This document shows positions 35,999-47,100 of a DNA stretch of 64,000 nucleotides, one piece after another. The notes under the pieces are model-generated. The model was not told the DNA's origin, did no database searches, and saw only the letters and a list, made by a program, of their open reading frames with translations. The translations under genes and the position numbers were made by a program. Every line of letters begins with the position of its first letter. The stretch's first letter is position 1. This stretch comes from Dermacentor variabilis (Eukaryota > Arthropoda > Arachnida > Ixodida > Ixodidae): assembly GCF_050947875.1 (NCBI RefSeq), contig NC_134568.1, positions 259,605,115 through 259,669,114 of the forward strand, given 5' to 3'.

Positions 35999-37534
35999 TC
36001 ACCACTGGACATTCGTACACTCGTACACTGCCTTGGCCGCGAGCTCCCTTGCCTTGGAATGAGTTAGGGTTTGCACTATTCCCTCACTAAACCCGATTCC
36101 CCTGCGTCGCAGCAAATCCTCAGATTTGTTAGAAAGCAAATATGGATACTGTGGCGGGAGATGTGCCGAGACGGTGGCTTCTGTGTCCAGTACTCCAAAA
36201 GGGCCTTCGATACGAATCTTGGCCACAGGGAGACAAACACTGGAGGTCTCTACGGCTTGCCTTATCCAAGCACATTCTCCCGTGAACTGGCATTCCTCTA
36301 CGTACGACGGATGCACCACGTCCATTCTGGCTGCCGAGTAGCGAAGCACCCGACACGGTTTGCCGTTTACCACGAGGTCTCGAATGTACGGTTCTAGCAA
36401 GTTAACATTTTCCTCGTTACTAGTTAGGGACATCAACACTAGTTTGGGATTTTTGCATCCCACGTAGATATGCCCCGTTTGCTGGCAGTTGTAGCAAAGT
36501 ACTGGTTTCTTTGCCTCGAAAGCTTTTTCTTTTGCTTTTATGCCCTCTGTTTTGGTGACTTCTCCCTTCCCTTGCTGTTCTCATCCCTAATTTTCACCGA
36601 ATCTGACCTTTCCTTGGATTTATACTGACTCGACTTTGGCCACCGCTCTGGCTTGCCGGGTCTGTATTTATTCATCTCCTACTTAGGAGCTTCGTAGCTT
36701 TCGAACGCACGGCGAGTTACGTACTCCTCAGCGAGATTGGCCGCCCTCGTGATAGTGTCCACGCCTGGCCTATCCTGAACACAATACTTCATATGTTCTG
36801 GCAGCTGGCGGTAGAACGTTCTAAAGCAAGGCACTGCATTGTATTTTCGGCGTCGCCGAGTGCACCCTCTTCTCTGAGCCATTCTTTCAGGCTTACCTCC
36901 AAGGTGTATGCAGAATCTGAGTATGACTCACTTTTGGCCTTCTCGACCTCCCTGAATTTTCACGTGAATGCCTCTGCTGATAATCTATACTTTTTAAGTA
37001 GGCTCGCTTTGACTTCGTCGAAGTTCTCTGCTTCTTTTTTCCCCATGCGGGCAATGATATCAGCTACCTCACGTGGCAGTAACGTAAGCAAGCGTTGCGG
37101 CCACGTGTTTCTCGCGAATTTTGCCTTCTCACACGTACGCTGAAATTACACCAGAAAAAGACCTATGTTCCCTCCTACTTCGTATAGGGTGCCATCAAGT
37201 CTGTCATTCTGCGCTCGCTTTCTCGGGCCTCTGTGCTAGGTCTTTCAGTATTTTGAGCTTTCAGGAGCTCAATTTCAAGGCGCTTCATTTCGAGGTCGCG
37301 CTCTTCTTTTGCCTCACGTGTTGCCCGTTCCCGCTCTTCTTTTTCTTCTAGGCGCTTACGCTGTTCCTCCTTATTCGCAATGCTCTCTAGGCATTCCTTC
37401 AGTTCATCGTCGTCTGCCCCGGTCGCTTCGATCACCTTTATGATGGCCGACTTCCTCTTTGATTCGGCAATTTGAAGGCCCAACTCTCTGGCCAAGGTCA
37501 ACAATTCCGGCTCCTTTAGTGCCTTCAAGTTCAT
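35999..37534 (-). pseudogene. Gypsy G gag and protease region
   Basis: Gag begins MNLKALKEPELLTLARELGL and has a charged coiled coil (KEEQRKRLEEKEERERATRE). A capsid-like segment lies at 36,960-36,680, with ARRKYNAVPCFRTFYRQLPE-type sequence and QDRPGVDTITRAANLAEEYV. A zinc knuckle CYNCQQTGHIYVGC sits at about 36,500. The protease-like domain follows (36,400-36,020). Its active-site triad, normally D-S/T-G/A, reads VLRYSAARM, so the catalytic Asp has become Tyr. At least two frame breaks separate gag pieces. In an active element these proteins would form the particle and cleave the polyprotein. Confidence 0.7.
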
Positions 37535-37867
37535 GGCTGCCCTTAGTGCTGCTAACTCTTCACTCTATAACAACCTCGACGTAGTCAAAACTTCCTTCAA
37601 TGGTTAAAGAAAAATCACTGCTCGCTACTTCTAAAAAAGATACGTAAAGCCAAGTGATATCACAGTGAAGAAAAGCTGTGCACTCACCATATGCACTCAT
37701 GAATCCTGTCACCTTCCATCCGAACGTTGTCACCAGGACGAAGAGGAGACGATCTCTTAAATGTCGTCCAAAGTTGAGGTTTCACGCCAACCGTAACAGT
37801 CTACAGCTACAGAGCTCACGGCTCTCCGCGGTGCGCTTCATGTGATCAATTTCAGAGTCCTATATAA

Positions 37868-38578
37868 TGTACAGCCTTCTTCGATTCAAGGAAGGCCTTA
37901 CTATGTGTACAGTCGTTTCTCCGACATGGAACTCACGATCAATTGACGTGCGAAATCGTAGAATTTATCCATGCCTTGAAAGAAAAAGGCTATGATATCT
38001 CCTTTCAATAGATAACAGATCATTGCGGCATCATTGGAAATGATGACGCAGATAAGGCACTTCAAACCAAAAAGACCGCTGGGTCCCCATTCCTCTTTCA
38101 ACGAGAGACGCTGCGAGACAGCTTCGCATTCTAGTTCGTGCTAGAATGCGCGCCGTCTGGTAACTCGGACCTCCGGCCGGACTGCACCGACGCGAAGCGT
38201 CTGTTGCCTTCACAAAAGTTTATTCACTGAATTAGAATAGCTGACAGTCCTGCATGTGAGGCCTGCGGCTGCGAGAACATTCACCATCTATTGTGCCGCT
38301 GTCCTCAGTTTGAAGCACAAATAAAATCTATGTCCAACGCATTTAGAAAACTAGATGATCGTCTTCTGAGTGACCAGAAAATACTAGATAACCGTTCACA
38401 GCGATCATCGGCTCAGAAGGCAGTGAAGGAACTTTTTTGCTTTCTGAAGACGTCTGGTTTGTGCGAGCGCTTCTGTCTTTGTAGTGATGTCCGTGCAGGC
38501 GTCTCTCTAAAGCTCCCTTTCCCTCTCTTTCTTCTTTCTATTCCCCTTCTCCCATCTTTCTGGCACTGTGCTGCATGA
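37868..38578 (+). pseudogene. LINE 3' fragment: end of RNase H and CCHC finger
   Basis: The reading FDSRKALLCVQSFLRHGTHD starts inside an RNase H (DSxxAL), passes a stop where most relatives have Trp, and continues DHCGIIGNDDADKALQTKK, the last RNase H motif. The finger CEACGCENIHHLLCRC follows at 38,255-38,305, then RSSAQKAVKELFCFLKTSGL and a stop, then a pyrimidine-rich 3' UTR. No RT is attached: a 5'-truncated LINE of yet another lineage. Confidence 0.72.
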
Positions 38579-39116
38579 AGGTCCGCGTCGTAAACAAAAG
38601 TGGAAGCTGCTAAAATTGTGAACAAAGGAAATTTGACTTTACCTAATGTCACTTTACGGTTGAGGATAGCAGTGATGAAGGACCACCTCGCTGTTTTGCT
38701 TTTTGAGTTGTCGAACATCGTGCTAGGTGCTGAGAATTTCGTAAGTTCTGGTCGTTCCACGAAATCAACAGTAGTTTTGTCTATGACACGTAAGTGCAGA
38801 TGTGCAGTTTCAACAGTAACACCGCTGACAACCATATTTGCTAATCCGTATTAGTTAACCAACGCAGGAATGAACGCGAGCACCAAACACAAAGGATGCT
38901 GGTTACCAGATATCGGGTGACTAAAGCCTAGATTTTCCGCTTTCTTTCCAGTAGCAACATCTACAAAAAATAGCCAGGGACTTTACGCGTGATAGGTGTC
39001 GATGTGACGAGGGCGCCACCTACCGCATACCAAATAGTGTCTTTAAATGTTCCAGCAACCGTGGAGGGCCTACACGACAAGAGACATTGCGCAGATAGGT
39101 CCTGGAGATAAACTGG
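38579..39116. other. Unassigned sequence
   Basis: No gene or repeat end recognised. Confidence 0.3.
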
Positions 39117-39139
39117 TGGGGCGGCGTCAGAGGAGGCTG

Positions 39140-39520
39140 GCGTTTTCGAGCGCCCGTTCCTGAGGCCAGCGTCGGCGGCGGCGGCGTAACTGAGCGAACG
39201 CGGAGCGGGAGATGAAAGCCGCGAACGGCGGAGACCAATGAGAGTGTTCCTTTCAGTGACGGGGGTGCGAGAGACTGGTATCACGCGAACCCGCCTGGCC
39301 GCTCGATGCATACTCGTATGGTATTTGGTCTCGTTTCGTACTATCGTCTGCTCGCGTCAGCTCTCGCTCGCGCTTGTTTGGTTTGCTTGGTTTGGTCTTG
39401 TTCGCGCTTGTTTCGATTGTCATGGTTTGCGATTGTTCTAGAGCGCAGTTCTTAGGCGCCCGTTCCTGGGCCAAGCGTCGGCGTCGGCGGCGTAACCGAG
39501 CGAACGACGGAGAGGAAGGT
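39140..39520. repeat. Two diverged copies of a GC-rich segment
   Basis: The block around GCGCCCGTTCCTG with GGC(C)AGCGTCGGCG and GCGGCGTAAC-GAGCGAACG occurs at 39,150-39,215 and again at 39,455-39,515, in the same direction. This may be a CpG-rich piece of a dispersed repeat. Its function is unknown. Confidence 0.55.
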
Positions 39521-39770
39521 GCGGCGACAATGGCTACGAGATGGCCCCAGAGTAGCGCGCGCCGTCTGGTACATTTGTCGGAGGTAGCTGCTGTGAATCG
39601 CGCCCACGCGCTCGCTCTTCAGATTAGCGAGGCAGTAGCGGCACACTTCGCTGTTTGCAACGTGCTGCCCGAGACAGATTGTCCGCGCCTGCAGCCAATA
39701 TATCGCGAAATGAAAACACGTATACAGCTGCGCTCAAATTTCGCATTAAGGAGCATCGTAATCGTCGGTG
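39510..39770 (+). repeat. Dispersed repeat, copy 1 (copy 2 inverted at 59,930-60,200)
   Basis: Shared blocks are ATGGCTACGAGATGGC, AGAGTAGCGCGCG, AGCTGCTGTGAATC, GATTAGCGAGGCAGTAGC, ACACTTCGCT, AATATATCGCGAAATGAAAA and CAGCTGCGCTCAAATTT. They appear in the same order on opposite strands. Family and mobility type are unknown. Confidence 0.75.
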
Positions 39771-40213
39771 ATCTTTTTCCCCGTCCTCCAAGGCACCAGT
39801 GTGTCCTCGCGAAAGCTACATCACCGACATTCAATCGAACGACGATTGACAAGAGCACTGCTTAAAGTCCAGCACACCTCGTTGCTCTCGAAGGTTGCGC
39901 TCGACAAACGGGGCTTCCCCGGGAATTGAGAATAGGGGGGTGTCTAAATTTCTAGAGGGGAGGGGGTGAGGGTAGAGGAGAAGCGGTAGTCATTTTTAAT
40001 TTTTTATTTGTGTCATTGATGTGTTGCGTAGGACTAACATTGTTTATGACTCCAGCAATCATAAAGATTGCGAACTACTTTACGCAAGGCCTAAAGTCGT
40101 ATTTATGAGCAGACAAAACAAAAGAACAAGGGCTAGTAAAATGTGTCCTCTACATAAACACCAAGTAGTCGAATCCATGTTCGACATTGCACGCACATGC
40201 GGAAGGTGTACCG
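39771..40213. other. Unassigned sequence
   Basis: No gene recognised. A G-rich stretch (about 39,935-39,985) is present. Confidence 0.3.
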
Positions 40214-40290
40214 GTTGTCCCACGTACGTAACTTGAGCCAAACTTCAAAAATATGCAAATTGTGTACACGTACCTTGACAGAACCATTGT
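40214..40290 (+). mobile_element. End of a mariner-like MITE (fragment)
   Basis: GGTTGTCCCACGTACGTAAC followed by TTGAGCCAAACTTCAAAAAT resembles the terminal sequence at 16,846-16,890 in the opposite orientation. The AT-rich stretch to about 40,500 may be its body. The other end is not recognised. Confidence 0.45.
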
Positions 40291-40564
40291 GATGTTGTTT
40301 GCCGTCGCTTAGAGATACTCAGATTAGTTTTGCATTTCACCTAAATAGATAATTTGTCTTAATTATTTAATCAACTTCTCAAACTTCAAACTTCTCAAAA
40401 AAGAACATTATAATTAGATGAAAAGTGTCAATGAGAAAATTGTACAGAAACATGAAAAACTTTCCATCTAGATTTGCACTGCTCAATACGTGATACATAA
40501 AAGTGTTTTTCCGAGCATAAGAGGAGCCCGCGAATAGATGCAAATTGCCGCGAGCGACCAGTCG

Positions 40565-40602
40565 CGCGACAACTTTTTCGTGTCACACGAAAAATTGTCG
40601 CG
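40565..40602. repeat. Inverted repeat with minimal loop
   Basis: CGCGACAACTTTTTCGTGT faces ACACGAAAAATTGTCGCG with one mismatch and almost no loop. A second partial copy of the right arm (CCAGTCACACGAAAAAT) follows at 40,604-40,620. Confidence 0.8.
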
Positions 40603-41072
40603 GCCAGTCACACGAAAAATATAGATGCTGTCCCTGCTTCTGTTCTCGCTTGTGAAATCAGCAACGATCTAACGCCACAGCATACGGAGGAGTTGCTGGC
40701 GTTGACCCCCCCGTCCAAGCATAAATAAGCCTCCTTCATTCTAAGTTCAATTTGCTCTTCTGGGATGGACTACAGCTGCGGTTTATCGCATGTGCACACA
40801 TATGAAACTTCCATCGTCCGCCGTCGACCATATCGCGTCTCTTCCGCCGAGCGCATCGACACCTACGTTGCCGACATGCTGAAACAAAGCATAATCCGAC
40901 CCTCCTCAATCCCTTGGTGCCAAAATCTCAAAGTGCCACTTTGCCAGCAAAACGATTAAAGTATTCGGTCACCTTGTCAGCAAGGACGGCTTTCGACCTG
41001 AGCCCGATAAGATTATCGCCGTCCTTCGTTCCTCAACGCGCCAAAGACTTGCGTAGTTTCCTTGGACTATAG

Positions 41073-41492
41073 TGACACGTGTACTTATATTTAACGGGCG
41101 ACCACGTTTCGCCGCCTAACAAATGTTATCGCACAGCGCGGGACGCGTCTGCATGTATCCGAAGTTTCTGGAAAGTTATCGATCCTTCTATCCGCTGTGT
41201 GTTGTCGCCGAACCTTGTGTTATCTGATTTCATCGCGTGACTCGAATGTTGTAGAACTTTGTGGAAGGCATGCGGGTCCCAACGATTAGTCTGGAACGTT
41301 CGATGACTGCTGTATAAAAGCCGACGCACTTGACCCGCTGATCAGATTTTCGACGATCGCCGACCGTGTTCGCCGCTATCGTTGTGCTATAAGTGTAGCC
41401 TGTTTTTGTGGGCACAGGTTCGCCCAATAAAAGTTAGTTTTGTCTTTCACAGTATTTGCGACTCTATTCTTCAACGTCACCACCACGTGACA
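41073..41492 (+). mobile_element. Solo LTR, 420 bp, ATAG target duplication
   Basis: Begins TGACACGTGT and ends CACGTGACA. ATAG lies directly before (41,069-41,072) and after (41,493-41,496). It has a TATA box at 41,313 (tataaaag) and AATAAA at 41,426. Removing it rejoins the gypsy A reading frame (SFLG… to …FICNF). The central part resembles the fragment at 59,205-59,425. It is a trace of a third LTR family member that recombined out. Confidence 0.9.
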
Positions 41493-41883
41493 ATAGCTTC
41501 GTACCTCTGGCGCTTCATATGTAACTTTGCCACCACCGCGGCGCCACTCCATCAACTCCTTCCTTCTGGAGCTCCCTACGTATGGTCGGACGAATGCCAA
41601 ACTGATTTTGACACCTTCAAGCGTGCTCTCACACCACAACCTGTACTTTACCATTTCGATACACCGCACCCGCTCTTCCATATATTGACGCCGCTGACGC
41701 CAGCGGCAACGGTATCGGCGCTGTTCGTCTGCAACGAAAAATTCGGAAGAACGAGTGGTCGCATACGCAAGTCATATGCTGACAGATGCAGATAAAAACT
41801 ATACTATCAGCGAGCAAGAGTGCCTCGCCGTTGTTTGGTCCATCCAAAAATTTCGACCTTATCTGCACGGTCGCTACCTTACG

Positions 41884-41927
41884 GTAGTTACTGATCCTCA
41901 CGCCTTGGCGTGGGGATCAGTAACTAC
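41884..41927. repeat. 44-bp near-perfect palindrome created inside gypsy A RNase H
   Basis: Left arm GTAGTTACTGATCCTCACGC(C) and right arm (G)GCGTGGGGATCAGTAACTAC are 21 bp each with one mismatch and a 2-base spacer. The left arm encodes the conserved VVTDPHALAW motif. The right arm adds residues (GSVTTG) that relatives lack, so the right arm is an inserted inverted copy. Confidence 0.88.
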
Positions 41928-43103
41928 TGGGTTGGCGACGCTACAGAATCTACCTGGACGTGTCGGTCGTAGGATACTTCATTTACAGAAATACAACTTC
42001 GACGTCACGTACAAGTCTGGAAAAAAACATCAGCTTGCCGACGCTCCCTCTCGCTGTCCACTAAACCACCGTCTTCGAACGCTGCTTCCTTACCGCATTC
42101 CATGAGCAAACCTCAGGACGCGTCTTCTGCAGTTCTCTCGCAGCTCTCGACCGGCTTCCATCTAACCACGCTCATACGTTTGCATCTTGACAACGTGGTG
42201 ACATAGAGAAAGATGGTGGTGACTCGTACTGCCACTCCATTATGGTCTTCGCAGATCATCTCGTCCACTTAACGCTCGGCTCCGTCGGCAGTTGAAGAAC
42301 TTTAAGATCGAAAATTCGATACTATATCGATACGTGTTCCTCCCCGAAAGACACCGTTGGGTTCCTGTCGTTCCCCGATCACTTCGAGCTCAGATAGTGG
42401 CGACCTTCACAACGATCCCACTACCGGTCACTTCTGCTTTCATAAAGCCCATGAGCGTATTCGCAGCCGCTTCTCTCGGCCTGGACGAAATACGTGGCTT
42501 CCTGCACGCTCTGCCAGCACCAAAAAAACTGACCTCACCTCCGGCTGGGCTACTCCAACCTGTAACGTGTCTTGAAGCTCCTTTCGCAGTCGTTGGTACC
42601 GACCTTTACGGACCGCTAGCCATATCAGCTGGTGGTAACGGATGGATAGTCACAGCCGTAAATCACTTCACACGGTACGCTGAAACAGCCACACTACCTT
42701 TAGGATCTGCAGCGGAGTTTGCAACCTTTTTCTTAGAAGCCATCTTTTTACACCACGGAGCCCACGTGTATTTTTGAGCGACCGTGGCAAGACCTTTCTG
42801 TCGAAACATCTCGACGATGTTCTCCGTGCGTCCAACACCATAAGACGACTTTCAGCTACCCTCCTCAATCTAATGGCCTCACAAAGCGCTTTTGTGGCAC
42901 GCTGTTCGACAAGATATCAATGTATATCAACCTTAATCACGCCAATTGGGATGTCATTCTGCCATTCGCGACTTTCGCATACAACACCAACATGCAACGC
43001 ACTAGGGTGTACTCACCATTTATCGTCGTGTATGGCCGTGAACCAACCACTCTCCTCGTCGTCTCTTTCCTTGGTGTCTCGTAGCCCTCGTCGACGTCAG
43101 TGT

Positions 43104-43217
43104 TGTCGTGAAAGATAAAGCGCTTGGCGTTTGGTTCTGAAAGGGTGTGCTTGTCGTCTCGCATGCTCCACTCCTTTGTGGCCTCCCAGCACGGCCTGAC
43201 AGGAACGCCACGCGATA
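43104..43217 (+). repeat. Element B 5' LTR
   Basis: Begins TGTCGTGAAAGATAAAG and ends CCACGCGATA. Matches 47,780-47,893. The ATAAA near its start could serve as polyadenylation signal. Unusually short for a gypsy LTR; no TATA box seen. Confidence 0.75.
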
Positions 43218-43235
43218 TGGTGCCAGAAGAGGGGT
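43218..43235 (+). promoter_or_regulatory. Candidate primer-binding site
   Basis: TGGTGCCAGAAGAGGGG follows the 5' LTR directly. A TGG start right after the LTR is the usual form of a tRNA 3'-end complement. I did not identify the tRNA. Confidence 0.6.
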
Positions 43236-43310
43236 CTGTTTCAAAAACTTCCGTCTCTGAACGGCCGTCAACGGCAGGATGTCCCTCGAAGAAAGCGTCC
43301 AATCGACTCA

Positions 43311-44103
43311 GTGGCTATAGGCCTCGCTCTTCAGCCACCGGACGCGTTCGGCTTCTCTAACAACCGCAAGTTTGTCCTCGTGGAAGTCTCGCTTCTAAGT
43401 TTATGCCGCTGCTTCTGGACTACAGAAAGCTTCGCAAGACGTCCAAGTACGTATGCTACTTTACTGCATGGGCCCAGACGCTCGTCCACTCCTGGACATC
43501 CTTTCACTCGACGCAGACTCGTTAGCGTCCTACGACGCTGTTGTCAAACGCTTCACCGAGCACTTCGTGCACCCTGCTAATGAGCCCTACGAGTGCTCCC
43601 ACTTTCATAAGCGCGTCCAACTACCGGGCGAAAGCGTCGACACGTTTTACGCCGAACTCTGCAAGTCAGTAAAACGATGCAACTACCCTTCATCGGCGGT
43701 GGAAGACCCTTGGTTCGCGACATTCGTTGTCGGCTTGCGGGATACGCGTCTCTCAGACCAGCTGTGCCGCTCCCTGAAGCTCTCTCGCAAAGAAGCTTGG
43801 ACGCAAGCTCGTCAGTCTGAAGACGCTGATAAGGAACGCTCACTCGCGCAGGCTACTTCGCAAGCCGCGGTCAACACAGATACCGCAAAAGCTCGAAAGT
43901 TCACTTAGCGACAGCGTCTGGACGCCAAAACAGCTCGCTCATTGGACGCGAAGTCGGAACGCTGCCACCGCTAAGCTGCGGTTTGTCCCTTCTGCGGTCG
44001 GGGAGGGGGCGTTTCACGGACGCTCAGAGTGCCCAGCACGGAACTCGGTCTGCAATTTTTGCGGCAAGAAAGGTCATTTCGCTGACGTCTGTCATTCCAG
44101 TGC
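43311..44103 (+). pseudogene. Element B gag
   Basis: GLALQPPDAFGFSNNRKFVL, a frame break near 43,380, then LLYCMGPDARPLLDILSLDA and FHKRVQLPGESVDTFYAELC (capsid-like, with the major homology-like pattern of metazoan gypsy gags), and after a stop at 43,906 a zinc knuckle CNFCGKKGHFADVC at 44,051-44,092. It would package the RNA. Broken by at least two frame changes. Confidence 0.75.
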
Positions 44104-44199
44104 CATCAAGCTGTATGTTCTGGAGTCACCTGCCAAAGCCAAGTTCGTGGATATGACAGTCGACAATTACACAACTAAATTCAAGGCTCAGGAGCTGAG

Positions 44200-47100
44200 G
44201 TTTATGCAGTCCCAAGTGACTTGCCTGGAGTCCCGGCCGAGCTCGACAACGTTGATGCAGTTTTGACAGGACCCGGAGGACAACCTCTCCGTGTACAGGG
44301 CTCGTATCTGGCACGTCTATTTTGGCAAGGGAAGACAAGCTCTCAGCGTCTTTACGTCATTGAATCCCTTTCTATACCATTACTTGGTCTACCGGCTATC
44401 CAGGCCCTTGAAGTCATCAAATTTCTTGGTGCCGTGAACACTCCTGAGCTAACGCTTCATGCCGAACTGTTCCGTGGCCTCGGCACGCTCCGAGGTGAGT
44501 ACACAATTCGCTTAAAGCAACACGCTGTACCATTCTCACTCAGTGCCCCTCGACAATTATCTATCCCGCTACGTGAAGTCGTTCAGAAAGAACTGGAGAA
44601 ACTTGAAGGCGATGGCGTCATTCGTCGTACTGATAAACCAACTCCGTGGCGTGCCTGTTTGGTAGTCGTACCTAAGAAGAAAGGAAATTATCGTCTGTGT
44701 GTTGACCTCACTCGACTGAACCAGGTGGTTCTCACAGAGCGTCATATTCTGCCTACAGTTGAACAAGTCCTTGGTCTTCTTGGCAATGCAGCTGTTTTTT
44801 CGAAGCTGGATGCGACTGCAGGCTTTCACCAAGTCAAGTTGTCGGCGGATTCTCAAGAACTGACAACTTTCATGACACCTTTCGGTCGCTATTGTTTCTG
44901 CCGGATTGTTTCTGCGCCGGAGTATTTTCGAAAACAAATGGCGTGGATTCGCGAAGGTCAGGACGGCGTCGTTAATACGGTTGATGATGATCTTGTGTTT
45001 GGACGTACCAAGCAGGAATATGATGCAAGGCTTGAGCAAGTGTTGACTCGTCTTGCATCTGCAGGTATCACTTTAAACCAAGAGAAGTGTTGCTTTTGGG
45101 TCTCCGAAGTCTCATTCCTACACTCTAAGAAAAGTTTGCACCCTTTGAGTCATATCTTGCCACACAATAAACGTCACCTGTCTTGTCCGCATTTCATTTC
45201 TTTAACGCTGCGAGCACGGTACTTCCAGTAACGAACGGCATGCGCGTTATCAGCATGACATAGCATTGTCGACAAGAAAGTAGCGGGCGCAGCGTTTCCA
45301 AGAAAGGAAACGCAAGCAAGGCAGATGACGCGATTATCGTTGTGTGGCAGATATACACCCCAAAGGGTGTAAACTTTTTAGAGTGCACTCTAAAAACAGT
45401 TTGCACCTTTTGGGGTGTATATTTGTCCCACAAAGATAATCGTCATCTGTCTTGCCCGCGTTTCCTTTCTTGAACGCTGCGAGCCCGGTACTTCCCAGTC
45501 ACGAACGGCATGCGCGTTATCAGTGTGACGCAGCATTCTCGACAGGAAAGTAGCCAGCGCCGAGTTTTCAAGAAAGGAAACGCAAGCAAGGCAGATGACG
45601 ATTATTGTTGTGGGCCAAATATACACCCCAAAGGGTGCGAACTGTTTTTAGAGTGTGTAGGCATCATTGTCTCAGCACAAGGCATCAAGCCAGACCCTGG
45701 CAACATTGAAGCAGTCCATGCAATATGACACCTCCCACAGACCGTGCAGGTGTCAGACGTCTACTCGGGATGGTAAATCATCTTGCCAGGTTTATACCAC
45801 ATGTCTCGGAGACTAATGCACCAATACGCACCCTTCTAAACAAGAATATTAGTTGGACTTGGCAGCCTGAACAGGAAGCAACATTCACAAAAATCAAGGA
45901 ACTTGTAACGTCCGACCGCTGCTTGTCCAAGTATCACCCATCTTATGCCGCAACAGTCTCACCAGATGCCAGCTCTTTTGGACTTTGAGCAGTCATGTTG
46001 CAATCACAACCATGTGGTGAAAGCAGGCCAGTAGCCTTTGCCTCAAGGTCAATGACCACTACAGAACAAAGGTATAGCCAAACAGAAAAAGAGGCCTTGG
46101 CTACAGCGTGGGCCATCCAGAGGTTTGACGAGTTCATCAGAGGCATCACCTTCACTGTAGAAACTGATCCCCCCACCTTCCTCTTGTGTCATTGTTTGGC
46201 AAGATGGAACTTGATGTGCTTCCTCCGAGTGTGCAAAGACTCAGGCTAAAGACAATTCTCTGTCAGTTTCATATGATTTACGTCACAGGAAAATTGTTGG
46301 CTGCGGCTGATGCATTATCTCGCACTCCTCCCAAGGTAGAGCCAGTAGACACTATGGAGCTTTTTGCTACAGCAGTCGTGTCTTCCGCTCCAGATGTGCT
46401 GCCTGTGAACATACAAGATATCAGGAAAGCCAAGAGCTGTGATGGAGAGTGCAGCGTGCTGATTTCGTTCTGCCAGCACGGCTGTCCAAACAAGTAAAAA
46501 ATGCCTCCTCACGTATCAAAGTATGCATCAGTGAAGGATAAACTTTCCACTTGTGATGGCCTTCTTCTCAAGGGCACACGTCTCATTATTCCTTCGTTAC
46601 TAAGGCCAGCAGTATTGAAGCTTCTACACGAAGGACATGAAGGTATAAGTCATACAAAGGCCCTCGCTCGTGAGTCTGTATGGTGGCCAGGCATAGCGGC
46701 TGAGATCACTTCTCTCGTCGCCAGTTGTCAAAAATGCGCTCATACGCGAGTGAATCCAGCGGAACCACTCCTCCCTACCAACCTCCCTGGCCGTCCCTGG
46801 GAACATCTGGGCCTGGACTTGTTTTACCTCAACGGCCAAACCTTCTTAATGGCAGTAGACTACTATTCCCAGTTCCCGGAGGTGGTGACACTGAAGAGCA
46901 CAACAGCTCAAGTGGTTATTGATCTGCTGAAAAGTTTGTCTGCGCGACGCGGGATACCGCAACAAGTACGTAAGGTCTGACAATGGTCCACCCTTCTCCT
47001 CACGCGAATTCGCCGCACTTGCTGCCTCCTATGGCTTCGACCATATCACCAGTAGCCCCCATTACCCACAGTCTAATGGGGAGGCGGAAAGAATGATCCG

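Larger units (their letters stand above)
33656..37810 (-). mobile_element. Gypsy element G: Ty3/gypsy retrotransposon with Gmr1-like pol order (decayed)
   Basis: Reading right to left: leader (37,800-37,535), gag with coiled coil and zinc knuckle, protease-like domain, the C-terminal GPY/F module of an integrase, reverse transcriptase, RNase H, stop, and then non-coding sequence to the probable LTR. In standard Ty3/gypsy elements integrase follows RNase H. Here its C-terminal module precedes RT and nothing follows RNase H, the Ty1/copia-like order reported for the Gmr1 group. The integrase zinc finger and DDE core, about 300 residues, are absent between 35,999 and 35,882, presumably deleted in this copy. 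Frame breaks are frequent. Confidence 0.72.
40765..43098 (+). pseudogene. Gypsy element A pol, left part: RT start, RNase H, integrase core
   Basis: Ty3/gypsy pol in decayed form. The RT start is VADMLKQSIIRPSSIPWCQN (40,870). Most of the RT core is deleted. After the solo LTR the sequence resumes with FICNFATTAAPLHQLLPSG and RNase H (YTISEQECLAVVWSIQKFRP; VVTDPHALAW), ending YKSGKKHQLADAPSRCP at 42,060. Integrase: VVGTDLYGPL (first Asp), LSDRGKTF (second Asp), and PPQSNGLTKRF, where the expected catalytic Glu is Lys. It ends near YGREPTTLL, where element B is inserted. The C-terminal part continues at 48,047. Confidence 0.82.

Noticed and set aside
34500..37550. An endogenous retrovirus
   Set aside because: Gag and pol belong to Ty3/gypsy and no envelope-like frame is present on either side.
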